A stretch of DNA of 42,099 bases, taken from Deltaproteobacteria bacterium. GTDB lineage: Bacteria; Desulfobacterota; Syntrophobacteria; BM002. Shown piece after piece: positions 34,216 through 42,048 of this stretch (position 1 is its first letter; each line of letters begins with the position of its first letter). The position numbers were made by a program, and so were the translations under genes. The stretch is from the NCBI GenBank assembly GCA_020347625.1, contig CP070735.1:2479363-2521461 (forward strand), given 5' to 3'. A model generated the notes under the pieces. It was not told where the DNA came from. It made no database searches and saw only the letters and a program-made list of their open reading frames with translations.

Positions 34216-34909
34216 AAATATCCACAGCTACTACGGACAGATCCATGCCATCCGAGGGGTTTCCCTAGAAGTAAGGAAAGGAAGCATCTGCTGTCTAATC
34301 GGAGCTAACGGTGCAGGGAAATCCACAACTCTAATGTCTATCAGTGGCATTCAGCGTATTTCCTCAGGTGGGATAGACTTTCAGGGAGAGCCCATTCATG
34401 GCCTCCCTCCGGAAGAGATCGTCCGGCGAGGAATCGTCCAGGTCCCTGAAGGGCGAAGAATATTTCCTCTTCTCACGGTGCAAGAAAATCTAACCCTGGG
34501 AGCTTACCTAAGGCGCGACAAAGAGTCTGTTAACAAGTCTCTAGAAGAAGCCTACGCACTTTTCCCTATTTTGGAAGAGCGGCACAAGCAAGTGGGCGGG
34601 ACCCTTTCGGGGGGGGAGCAACAGATGCTTGCCATCGCCCGGGCTTTGATGAGTACCCCCCGTCTGCTTCTTCTGGATGAGCCCTCTTTGGGACTGGCTC
34701 CTTTAATAGTGGAGCACATCATGGGTATTATCCGCCAGATTCGAGAGCAGCAGGGGGTTACAATCCTTTTGGTGGAGCAAAATGCTCAGGCTGCCTTGGA
34801 ACTGGCAGATTATGGCTATGTTATTGAGACGGGACAAGTAGTGCTCGAGGATACGGCGAAGAATTTGTTGGAAAACCCCAAAGTAAGAGAGGCCTATTTG
34901 GGGGAGTAG
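34202..34909 (+). CDS. livF: Branched-chain amino acid ATPase LivF
   Basis: The second ATPase of the importer, 235 residues, normal in length. Walker A GANGAGKS (34-41), Q-loop region PEGRRIFPLLTV, signature LSGGEQQ, Walker B RLLLLDEPS and H-loop VEQNA are all visible. It starts at ATG 34202 within the end of livG, showing tight coupling. It has no insertion like that in livG, which argues against a general feature of this transporter's ATPases. No terminator is seen just after the stop. Confidence 0.95.
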   Translation: MLKLRNIHSYYGQIHAIRGVSLEVRKGSICCLIGANGAGKSTTLMSISGIQRISSGGIDFQGEPIHGLPPEEIVRRGIVQVPEGRRIFPLLTVQENLTLGAYLRRDKESVNKSLEEAYALFPILEERHKQVGGTLSGGEQQMLAIARALMSTPRLLLLDEPSLGLAPLIVEHIMGIIRQIREQQGVTILLVEQNAQAALELADYGYVIETGQVVLEDTAKNLLENPKVREAYLGE

Positions 34910-34994
34910 CTCTGACCAAATCCTCCTCTTGCTAAACCCGCCACTGACAATGGTCGCAATGCAAAGCCCTATCTGTTCAACATCACATCAATAC

Positions 34995-35024
34995 TTGACC
35001 ATTCTACCAAAAATATAGTTTAAT
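34995..35024 (+). promoter_or_regulatory. Probable sigma-70 promoter
   Basis: TTGACC (34995-35000), an 18-nt AT-rich spacer, then TTTAAT (35019-35024). The predicted start site is near 35031, almost 390 bases before rarA. Confidence 0.45.
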
Positions 35025-35074
35025 AAATACATATTATTACTCGATTAAATAGTATAAACTTAAAGTCATTTATA

Positions 35075-35092
35075 GTACAAGATATCTTGTAC
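35075..35092. promoter_or_regulatory. Perfect 18-bp palindrome, possible operator
   Basis: GTACAAGATATCTTGTAC is fully symmetric and lies about 45 bases after the predicted start of the orphan promoter. Such a dyad suits a dimeric repressor (for example of the GntR or TetR type). The regulator is not identified. Confidence 0.45.
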
Positions 35093-35417
35093 GGGTGGTT
35101 TTTTTAACCTATTTCGCTCAAAATTTTCTGGCGTAAGTGACCCGGCTGCTCCACCAGCCAATACTCACCTCCTTTGGCGATCAACCTACATTGACAAACC
35201 AGACTGCTTGGGGTAAGGTTTCGCTCAAATCCCTTGAAATCACTAGTGATACTGGTAAGAGGTCAGCGGTCAGTGATCAACGCTGACAACGGTTCAAGGT
35301 TTTTTTGGTCAACAAAGGTCGCTAGGGTCTTACGGGCCGATAATATTCGATGCGGCTTTTCTCTTAGGCTCTTTTCGATGTGCAGTCAATTGTTTTGCTG
35401 ATAGCTGACAGTTACCA

Positions 35418-36857
35418 ATGGCGGGTGGGCTATTGAAACAGAAGGATCTTTTTAGATCGGCCGCCTTGAAGCTAGAGTCACCCCTGGCAGAGCGCTTGCG
35501 CCCCAGAAGCGTGGAAGAGTTTGTCGGCCAGCAGCAAATCATGGCTCCTGAGAAGTTGGTGGGAAGGTTGCTCGGGCACAGGCGGTTACAATCTCTCATT
35601 TTCTGGGGTCCGCCGGGATGCGGTAAGACCACCTTGGCCCGCTTAATCGCCCAAGATAGTGAAGCTTATCTAATCAATCTCTCTGCAGTTACGGCTGGCG
35701 TTAAGGATGTGCGGGCAGCTGTCGATGAGGCCAGACAGCAACAAAGTACTCATGGCAGAGGCACGATTCTGTTCGTGGATGAGATTCACCGTTTCAACAA
35801 GGCGCAACAGGACTTACTCCTCCCTTATGTAGAGGACGGCACTGTAACCTTCATCGGAGCAACCACCGAGAATCCCTCTTTCGAAGTAATTCCGCCATTA
35901 CTGTCCCGGGCGCCAGTGGTAGTTTTGGAACCACTGAGTGATGGCGAACTTGGCGTAATTCTTAGCCGGGCGTTGCAAGATGCGGAAATGGGACTGGGTG
36001 GACTGAATGTTGAGATAGATGAAGAGGCGCTGCGGTATCTGATTCAGGAGTCAAAGGGGGATGCACGTCTGGCCCTTAACGGCCTAGAGATTGCAGCACT
36101 GACAACACCGCCAAACCCAGAAGGGCAGCGGCAGGTAAATCTTCAGTCAATGGCTGATGCGATCCAGAAAAAGCCGCTCATCTACGACAAGGGCGGTGAG
36201 GAACACTACAATCTGATTTCTGCGCTTCACAAGAGTTTGCGTGGAAGCGATCCGGATGCTGCGCTCTACTGGCTTGCTAGGATGCTTGCCGCTGGAGAAG
36301 ACCCTCTCTACATCGCCCGCAGAATGGTGCGCTTTGCTTCAGAGGATGTGGGTCTCGCTGATCCTAGGGCGCTGATGGTGGCGGTGGCGGCCCAACAGGC
36401 GTTTCACTTAATGGGACGTCCAGAAGGAGATTTAGCTTTGGCCGAAGCAGCAGTCTATATGGCCACGGCCCCGAAAAGTAACGCGCTCTACGAGGCTTAC
36501 GGCAAAGCAAGGCAGCAAGTGGAGGAAAAGGGGAATCTGCCGGTCCCCATGGAATTTCGCAATGCACCGACTGAGCTGATGCGCCAATTGGGATACGGCC
36601 GCGACTACCGTTATCCGCACGATTATCCGGAGGGTCATGTTCCATTGAGCTATCTCCCCGAGGGTATTGAGAATGTGCGCTTCTATATGCCAACGAATCG
36701 AGGCTATGAAGCTACCCTGCGGGAGCGGCTGAAACAATGGCGCCAAGGGGTAAACGCTGCAAAGCGCAAAGTGCAAAGCGCAGAGCAAGAAAATCCGCAA
36801 GCAGCAGACAGTCCCGCGACTCCTTCGATAAAACCTGTTGACGAGACGTTCGACTGA
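35418..36857 (+). CDS. rarA: Replication-associated recombination protein RarA
   Basis: RarA (MgsA) is a clamp-loader-like AAA ATPase acting at stalled replication forks, in contact with SSB. The 479-residue protein opens LAERLRPRSVEEFVGQQQIM and carries Walker A FWGPPGCGKTTLAR, Walker B ILFVDEIHRFNKAQQD, sensor 1 GATTENPSFEV and, after the lid, SALHKSLRGSDPDAALYWLA in the tetramer domain. The last 30 residues are not family-like: they are encoded in turn by GCAAAGCGCA words, GCAAGCAGCAGAC words and the dispersed repeat at 36832-36884, where the stop codon lies. The core is intact. A start at ATG 35418 fits the family. Confidence 0.95.
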   Translation: MAGGLLKQKDLFRSAALKLESPLAERLRPRSVEEFVGQQQIMAPEKLVGRLLGHRRLQSLIFWGPPGCGKTTLARLIAQDSEAYLINLSAVTAGVKDVRAAVDEARQQQSTHGRGTILFVDEIHRFNKAQQDLLLPYVEDGTVTFIGATTENPSFEVIPPLLSRAPVVVLEPLSDGELGVILSRALQDAEMGLGGLNVEIDEEALRYLIQESKGDARLALNGLEIAALTTPPNPEGQRQVNLQSMADAIQKKPLIYDKGGEEHYNLISALHKSLRGSDPDAALYWLARMLAAGEDPLYIARRMVRFASEDVGLADPRALMVAVAAQQAFHLMGRPEGDLALAEAAVYMATAPKSNALYEAYGKARQQVEEKGNLPVPMEFRNAPTELMRQLGYGRDYRYPHDYPEGHVPLSYLPEGIENVRFYMPTNRGYEATLRERLKQWRQGVNAAKRKVQSAEQENPQAADSPATPSIKPVDETFD

Positions 36858-36884
36858 GGTTCACTGGAGGTCGTGTCGCTCAGG
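36762..36884. repeat. Three repeat types at the 3' end of rarA, including dispersed repeat copy 2
   Basis: GCAAAGCGCAAAGTGCAAAGC words (36760-36785) are followed by GCAAGCAGCAGAC (36797-36810), then the 53-base dispersed repeat (36832-36884), which matches 18914-18986 without its 21-base insert. The rarA stop is at 36855-36857, inside the repeat. Confidence 0.65.
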
Positions 36885-36984
36885 ACAGGAAGCGCGCGAC
36901 AAGCGGGCAGAAAGGGAAAGCGCGTAAGCAATAAGCGCTAGCAAGAGGAATATTTAAACTGATTCCGCTAGGGGGGGTTGCCAT

Positions 36985-37590
36985 ATGCTTAGCGGCTCGG
37001 TACCGTTAGAAGTTCTGACTCGAAGGAGTGTGATTAATACACTAATGGTGTTGATTTTCTTCGTGGCTGGTCCGTTGCCGGCGAAAGGTGCTGAATTGTC
37101 ACCGGCAAAGGGAATCGAGCGCTACGAGAAGTTGGTTAAGCTTCATCCACGGAAGGCTTCTTACCAGAATGCACTTGGCTACTATTACCTGAAGGCGGAG
37201 AAGTATGAAGAAGCGGAGACGAGTTTTCTGAAAGCAATCGAAATGGATAACGCTTATGCAATCCCACACAATAACCTGGGCATTCTTTATCTCCGTCAGC
37301 GAAAAGCAGAGAAAGCAGAAAAGGAGTTTCGTCAGGCCCTCAAGCTGAACTCGCGCTACACCAAGGCGCAATATAATCTGGCTGTAGCGCTTTTTCACCA
37401 GGAGCGGTACGGGGAGGCAGCCAAAGCCTATCTTAAGGCGCGCGAGTTGGACAGTGCTTACGTCGACCGAAGGGACTGGCAAGAAAACAGAAAAGATAAG
37501 GTAAAGCAGGCCCTAGAACAGGTAGCCGAAGACGATAAATCCAATGAACAACTGAAGCGGATGAAGCAATGGTTCGCGCCATACTACTAG
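36985..37590 (+). CDS. Exported TPR protein
   Basis: A 201-residue protein with a signal-like N-terminus (basic RR near residue 13, hydrophobic NTLMVLIFFVAGPL) and about three tetratricopeptide repeats between residues 43 and 155, such as ASYQNALGYYYLKAEKYEEA, YAIPHNNLGILYLRQRKAEK and TKAQYNLAVALFHQERYGEA. The end is Lys/Glu rich. TPR proteins hold other proteins; no partner is named. GGGGGG lies just before ATG 36985. The next gene starts inside its last codons (22-base overlap), so the two are surely linked. Confidence 0.8.
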   Translation: MLSGSVPLEVLTRRSVINTLMVLIFFVAGPLPAKGAELSPAKGIERYEKLVKLHPRKASYQNALGYYYLKAEKYEEAETSFLKAIEMDNAYAIPHNNLGILYLRQRKAEKAEKEFRQALKLNSRYTKAQYNLAVALFHQERYGEAAKAYLKARELDSAYVDRRDWQENRKDKVKQALEQVAEDDKSNEQLKRMKQWFAPYY

Positions 37591-38501
37591 GCCGAATAGG
37601 CTGGTGCTTGTTGCTGCTAGTGCTCTGTGAGGTTTTGGCTCAGCCGGTCATGGCCGAAGAGGGAGCGAATCTGTTGTGGAATTTTGCAAACTATCTTTAT
37701 CAAGAGCAGTATTTCTATCGGGCAGCGACAGAGTACAATCGCTTTCTCTTTCGCTTCCCAACCGATACCCGCGCACCCGAAGCTGAACTCCAGATTGGTC
37801 GCTGTTACCGGCACGGAGGAAAACCTGATAAGGCTGTCAATTACCTTGTCAGACTAATCAATCGCAGAGTAGGGGAACCCATTACTCGAGAGGCCATCTT
37901 GGAGGTGGTCGCGATTCTTGAGGAGCAGAAGCGCTACCCCGAGGCCATCTATTGGACAAAACGTTTCATCGCGCGCTATCCTGAAGAGCCAGAGATCGAT
38001 GCTGTATATCTACGTTTGGCGTGGCTACAGGTCGATACCGGTAAATACGAGCAGGCACTTGCCACGTTGCAGCAGGTAAGTCCAGAGAGCAGACTTTACT
38101 CAAGAGCAAAATCGCTTAGTCAGGCGCTGCAGCAGCGACCGGAGGGTGGCAAGAAATCGCCAGCAGTAGCCGGGGTACTGTCTGCAGTATTACCGGGCTC
38201 AGGACACCTCTATGCAGGGAGACCGGGTGAGGCTGCGACCTCGTTTTTCCTCAACGCTCTCTTTATAACTGGAGCCGTAGTCGCTTTTAAGAATGACAGC
38301 CCAGTTCTTGGCGGAATTCTCGTTTTTTTCGAATTAGGTTGGTATGCTGGAGGAATTCGAACTGCCGTAAAGGCTGCACGTGAGGCAAATGCAAGGGAAG
38401 AAAAAAGATTTCGCCAAGAACTTAAGGAGACTTATCGGCTTTCCCTTGGTTTGGAGCCAGGGTTAGATCGGCTTGGACTCTCCTTACGGTTAACCTTCTA
38501 A
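37569..38501 (+). CDS. TPR and membrane-hairpin protein
   Basis: A 310-residue protein with signal peptide (LLGRIGWCLLLLVLCEVLA, cut near AQPVMA). Residues 35-190 hold TPR-like repeats (YFYRAATEYNRFLFRFP, KRYPEAIYWTKRFIARYPEE, KYEQALATLQQV). Residues 195-280 have VLPGSGHLYAGRPGEAATS, a motif found in small membrane-hairpin families (TM2/DUF5683-like), with two hydrophobic stretches. It ends LGLSLRLTF, a strand with a terminal Phe as in many outer-membrane proteins. The previous TPR gene overlaps it. It may form a membrane-associated scaffold in the envelope. Function unknown. Confidence 0.75.
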   Translation: MVRAILLGRIGWCLLLLVLCEVLAQPVMAEEGANLLWNFANYLYQEQYFYRAATEYNRFLFRFPTDTRAPEAELQIGRCYRHGGKPDKAVNYLVRLINRRVGEPITREAILEVVAILEEQKRYPEAIYWTKRFIARYPEEPEIDAVYLRLAWLQVDTGKYEQALATLQQVSPESRLYSRAKSLSQALQQRPEGGKKSPAVAGVLSAVLPGSGHLYAGRPGEAATSFFLNALFITGAVVAFKNDSPVLGGILVFFELGWYAGGIRTAVKAAREANAREEKRFRQELKETYRLSLGLEPGLDRLGLSLRLTF

Positions 38502-38540
38502 TAAATGAAGTGATGGCAAGGTTTGTCGTCTCAGGTAGTG

Positions 38541-38546
38541 TATAAT
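38541..38546 (+). promoter_or_regulatory. Possible -10 box for the histidine kinase gene
   Basis: A perfect TATAAT lies 32 bases before the kinase start, but no clear -35 box is found at 16-18 nt. A promoter for the two-component genes is plausible. Confidence 0.3.
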
Positions 38547-38578
38547 GAAACGACTACGAGAAGACGAGGGCTGATTCA

Positions 38579-40036
38579 ATGCGGACGGCACTCGAATCCA
38601 GCGAGAGTATCAAGCCATTTCGGCTGGTCAAGTATTTCTCTCTGACCAGCCTGGTGGTGATTCTCATTCCCACCCTGTTGCTTTCCATATTTATCTCACA
38701 GCGGGCCAAGAACGAACTCCTAAGCAAAAGTGAACAGTATGCCCTTCTGGTGGCGATCAATTTAAACCATCAAGTTTTTACCCAGTTTGTGTTACCGACG
38801 GCGCTCAAGTACGGACGAGTTCGGCTCAGCAATCCTGAGCAATATCAACTTCTAGATAAGGTCGTTCGCAACACCATTCACGGTTTCAAAATTGACCGGG
38901 TCATTGTTTATGATCTTAACGAGTTGGTCACTTACAGCACGGATAGTTCCTTATTAGGTCTCTCCGGCCTCGGCGGCATCGACTTCAATTTGGCGCGTCA
39001 GGGCAAATCCTCATCGCGGCTTGTTTCGCGGGGGGGCTTTCTGGGTTTTGAACTGGGTACTTTGGCCAAACAGCGGCAGCTCAAGACCTATATTCCTCTT
39101 CGGATGAAAAAACCGCTTTCTAGAGAATTTGGTCAGATCCTTGGCGTTTTTGAGATTACCCAGGATATCTCCGAGGACTATGCGGCCATTACCCGTTTCC
39201 AAGATATTATCGCAATAAGCCTTGTGGGAGTGATGAGCTTACTCTTTTTCGTCCTCCGTTTCATTGTTAAGCGTGGTGAGCGGATCCTCGTCAAGAGAGC
39301 CAAAGAACGCAGGCGTTTGGAAGCGCAGCTTCACCAAGCTGAGAAAATGGCCGTTCTGGGGGAGATGGTGGCAGGTGTCAGTCATGAGATCCGAAATCCT
39401 CTTGGGATCATCGGCTCCACAGCTGAGCTGCTAATTCAGAAAACGGAGGATGGAGATCCAAGAAAGCAGCTCAGTAAAATTATCATGGAGGAGACAACTC
39501 GTCTGAACTCCATTGTCACTGATTTTCTGGATTTTGCTCGACCCACCATTCCACATTTATCCGAATGCCGGGTCGACAAGGTACTGGAGAGAAACCTCAA
39601 ATTTCTGGAATTTGAACTTGAAAAACGGGGTATCAAGGTGGAACTCCACTTTGCCGAAAACGGTAGGCCAGTTTACGCAGACGGAGACCTCCTTTACCGT
39701 GCGTTTTTGAACATTTTTGTCAATGCGATGGAAGCGTTAAATGACGGGGGAACTATCCGGGTGATAACGCGCTACAAAGAGCCTAAAGAAGATACTTTGG
39801 AGATTATCATCACTGACACCGGTTCAGGTATTTCCAAGGAAATGATAGGAAAAATATTCGACCCGTTTTTCACCACCCGTGAGACGGGCACGGGGTTGGG
39901 ACTTCCCATAGTCCGGAATATTATCGAAAGTCACGGTGGCACGATTTTCATCGAGAGTCCACCGCGGGAAAAACCACAAGAGGCCGAGAACAAAGGAACG
40001 GCTATTATTATTTCCTTGCCGGTGGATCCGACCTAA
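38579..40036 (+). CDS. Membrane sensor histidine kinase (NtrB-like)
   Basis: A 485-residue kinase. Two membrane segments (about 21-39 and 210-229) flank a 170-residue outside domain, probably a small-ligand (Cache-like) sensor. No HAMP domain is clear; a basic helix (RAKERRRLEAQLHQAEK) leads to the dimerisation helix with phospho-His269 in VSHEIRNPLG. The ATP domain has FVNAMEAL (N box, Asn382), DTGSGI (413-418), FDPFFTT (427-433) and GTGLGL (437-442). It matches the kinases that partner sigma-54 activators. The regulator follows after a 283-base gap with repeats. The signal is unknown. Confidence 0.92.
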   Translation: MRTALESSESIKPFRLVKYFSLTSLVVILIPTLLLSIFISQRAKNELLSKSEQYALLVAINLNHQVFTQFVLPTALKYGRVRLSNPEQYQLLDKVVRNTIHGFKIDRVIVYDLNELVTYSTDSSLLGLSGLGGIDFNLARQGKSSSRLVSRGGFLGFELGTLAKQRQLKTYIPLRMKKPLSREFGQILGVFEITQDISEDYAAITRFQDIIAISLVGVMSLLFFVLRFIVKRGERILVKRAKERRRLEAQLHQAEKMAVLGEMVAGVSHEIRNPLGIIGSTAELLIQKTEDGDPRKQLSKIIMEETTRLNSIVTDFLDFARPTIPHLSECRVDKVLERNLKFLEFELEKRGIKVELHFAENGRPVYADGDLLYRAFLNIFVNAMEALNDGGTIRVITRYKEPKEDTLEIIITDTGSGISKEMIGKIFDPFFTTRETGTGLGLPIVRNIIESHGGTIFIESPPREKPQEAENKGTAIIISLPVDPT

Positions 40037-40078
40037 AGCTGAGCGCATGGCGCAGCTGTTAGCAGGCGGCAGAACTAC

Positions 40079-40233
40079 TCGTTATTAGTTATACGTTATT
40101 AGTTATTGGGAAAAGCAAGAATGGCATCCAGTATGAAATACGAAGGTTGCCGTTCTGTCGAAAAACATCGCGTGAGCTATACCTGAAATAATTTTAAAGA
40201 CTAATCTACTAACGTATAACTCATAACTCATAA
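40079..40233. repeat. Inverted GTTATTAG-word repeat between kinase and regulator genes
   Basis: GTTATTAGTTATACGTTAT (40081-40099) and AACGTATAACTCATAACTC (40211-40229) are imperfect inverted arms about 110 bases apart. They lie in the 283-base gap, which also has a TGGCA/TGCCA hairpin (40244-40262) before the regulator. Confidence 0.55.
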
Positions 40234-40319
40234 CCCTCCTGCCTTGGCAGCCCTAGCGTTGCCAGGCGGGAAATCCCTGATATGATGAAATCGGGGTTTA
40301 AGGGAGACAGAAGGATACG

Positions 40320-41762
40320 ATGGACACCATCCTTATCATAGATGATGAAAAGAACTATCTCCTGGTGTTAGAGGCTCTTCTCGTCGATTCTGGTTATGAA
40401 GTGATTACCAGTGATAGTGCCAGCAAAGCCCTGGAGATTGCGGCAACCCATGATCTGGACTTGGTGATTACCGATATGAAGATGCCTGGTATGGATGGGA
40501 TGGAGTTTCTTGCCCAGTTACGCAGTCGCGAACCAGACCTGCCGGTGATTATGATGACAGCATACGCCACAGTTGAGAAGGCTGTGGAGGCCATGAAGCG
40601 AGGTGCATTCGACTACATTACCAAGCCTTTCAAGAACGAAGAATTGAAGCTGACGATCCGAAAAGCAATAGAAATGCACAGATTGATGCAAGAAAATCGG
40701 TTGCTTAGTGAGCAATTACAGGAGCGCTTCCAATTCGGCAACATTGTGGGCAAGAGCAAGGCCATGCGGAACGTTTATGAGGTTATTGAGAAGGTGGCAC
40801 AAACTCGGGCCTCAGTGTTGATAACCGGTGAGTCAGGAACAGGCAAAGAACTCATAGCAAAGGCTATTCACTTTAACAGTCCCAGACGTGATAAGCGATT
40901 CATTTCGGTGAGCTGTTCGGCCTTACCCGAATCACTGTTGGAGAGCGAGTTATTCGGTCACGAACGGGGCGCTTTTACCGGGGCGGTCACCCAACGGAAA
41001 GGACGTTTTGAATTGGCCCATGGTGGAACTCTGTTTCTAGACGAAGTGGGGGAGATGTCGCCCGCTCTTCAGGTTAAGTTGCTCAGGGTACTGCAGGAGA
41101 TGCGATTTGAGAGGGTAGGGGGTAACGTTACCTTACAGGTCGACGCCAGGTTGGTAGCCGCCTCCAACCGTGATCTCCACCGTGAGGTGGAGATCGGACG
41201 CTTCAGGGAGGATCTTTATTATCGTCTAAAAGTCGTTCAAATCAAGGTTCCACCACTCAGGGAAAGGCGAGATGACATACCCCTACTGGTTCACCACTTT
41301 TTGGAAAAAGTGGCCGAGGCCAACGGAATGGAAGTCAAAGGCGTCAGCCAAGACGCGCTCAAGCACATGTACCAGTATGATTGGGTAGGTAACGTCCGAG
41401 AACTGGAAAATGTCATCGAACGCGCGGTAATTCTCTGCGACGGTGATGAAATCAGGCCCCAGGATTTGCCTGAGGAGCTATTTCAGACAAGACTACCAGA
41501 CATTAGTGAAAAGACCACGGCAAGCGAAAGTAATTCAGATCTGGCTGAAGATGATGGCCTGCTGCCCTATTTCGGCTTAAACAAACGCCAAGTAAAGGCA
41601 ATTAATTTTATAAAGAAAAACGGATATATAACCAACGATTACTACATTAAAATTAATCAAATTTCTGATCGTCATGCACGCCGCGATCTAAGTGAATTGG
41701 TGAATATGGATCTGGTAGCAAGAATCGGTAAGGGTAGGAGTACCAGATACGTCCTGAAATAG
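40320..41762 (+). CDS. Sigma-54 response regulator with an unusual DNA-binding end
   Basis: A 480-residue NtrC-family activator. The receiver (1-120) has DDE near the start, phospho-Asp52, Thr80 and Lys102. The AAA domain has Walker A GESGTGKE (170-177), the sigma-54 contact loop GAFTGA (217-222) and [13 protein letters not shown]. After the linker ([13 protein letters not shown]) the family normally ends in a Fis-like HTH of about 40 residues. Here the last 62 residues ([48 protein letters not shown]) read as a winged helix like those of Fic and AlbA_2-type proteins. AGAAGGA lies 5 nt before ATG 40320. A possible target promoter follows. Confidence 0.93.
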   Translation: MDTILIIDDEKNYLLVLEALLVDSGYEVITSDSASKALEIAATHDLDLVITDMKMPGMDGMEFLAQLRSREPDLPVIMMTAYATVEKAVEAMKRGAFDYITKPFKNEELKLTIRKAIEMHRLMQENRLLSEQLQERFQFGNIVGKSKAMRNVYEVIEKVAQTRASVLITGESGTGKELIAKAIHFNSPRRDKRFISVSCSALPESLLESELFGHERGAFTGAVTQRKGRFELAHGGTLFLDEVGEMSPALQVKLLRVLQEMRFERVGGNVTLQVDARLVAASNRDLHREVEIGRFREDLYYRLKVVQIKVPPLRERRDDIPLLVHHFLEKVAEANGMEVKGVSQDALKHMYQYDWVGNVRELENVIERAVILCDGDEIRPQDLPEELFQTRLPDISEKTTASESNSDLAEDDGLLPYFGLNKRQVKAINFIKKNGYITNDYYIKINQISDRHARRDLSELVNMDLVARIGKGRSTRYVLK

Positions 41763-41770
41763 GTCGCATT

Positions 41771-41803
41771 ATGTCCGGATTATGTCCGGATTATGTCCGG
41801 ATT
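41771..41803. repeat. Three tandem 11-bp repeats, possible enhancer
   Basis: ATGTCCGGATT is repeated three times without a gap (41771-41781, 41782-41792, 41793-41803), starting 8 bases after the regulator stop. Each unit holds the palindrome TCCGGA, and 11 bp is close to one turn of DNA. It lies about 130-160 bases before the predicted start of the sigma-54 promoter, where activator sites usually lie. Confidence 0.8.
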
Positions 41804-41904
41804 AGTCCTCACACGGCAATTTTGACTGTGCGGCATTATACAGCTATTTAGAATAGTATTAGTAATTTCAGTAGTATATAAATTTACTGGGCGCGGGGTA
41901 AATG

Positions 41905-41920
41905 TGGCAAGAAATTTGCT
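41905..41920 (+). promoter_or_regulatory. Sigma-54 promoter
   Basis: TGGCAAGAAATTTGCT matches the -24/-12 consensus TGGCACG-N4-TTGCW with one change. GG (41906-41907) and GC (41918-41919) are the required 10 nt apart. The predicted start is near 41931. Confidence 0.75.
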
Positions 41921-41955
41921 TAGAAACAATAGTGAGCTAGGACGGTAAGGACAGC

Positions 41956-42012
41956 ATGATAATAGGCTACCCTGCCTTCTTGACTCTTCAACTCTTTTTC
42001 TCCTTTTTATGA
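41956..42012 (+). CDS. Possible 18-residue hydrophobic peptide
   Basis: ATG 41956 has AAGGA 4 nt upstream. The frame MIIGYPAFLTLQLFFSFL stops at TGA 42010-42012, at the foot of the terminator stem. It would make a short, membrane-seeking peptide. Such a frame can arise by chance in CT-rich sequence, and coding use is not shown. Confidence 0.25.
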   Translation: MIIGYPAFLTLQLFFSFL

Positions 42013-42048
42013 CCGGCTGGATGCGGCCCCGTCCAGCCGGTTTTTTTT
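42012..42048 (+). terminator. Strong Rho-independent terminator
   Basis: ACCGGCTGGA (42012-42021) pairs perfectly with TCCAGCCGGT (42032-42041) around a 10-nt loop, followed by eight T. It ends the short transcript from the sigma-54 promoter. Confidence 0.93.

Larger units (their letters stand above)
34910..35417. other. Non-coding region with an orphan promoter and palindrome
   Basis: 508 bases without a gene. It holds a promoter-like pair at 34995-35024, a perfect 18-bp palindrome at 35075-35092, and a GTCAGCG/CGCTGAC hairpin at 35262-35287 with a T-run 12 nt later (35300-35306). The middle, 35093-35260, is unassigned. The layout could be a regulated short transcript or the leader of rarA. 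Confidence 0.45.
41931..42048 (+). ncRNA. Candidate sigma-54-dependent small RNA
   Basis: From the predicted start of the sigma-54 promoter to the T-run of a strong terminator is about 118 nt. No usual gene fits. The middle is rich in C and U, with CTCCTTTTT near 42001-42008 complementary to Shine-Dalgarno sites, a property of many sRNAs. An 18-codon frame (41956-42012) is an alternative product. Boundaries are inferred only. Confidence 0.45.

Noticed and set aside
41771-41803. Triple 11-bp repeat as a CRISPR remnant
   Set aside because: Units are contiguous, without spacers, and far too short.
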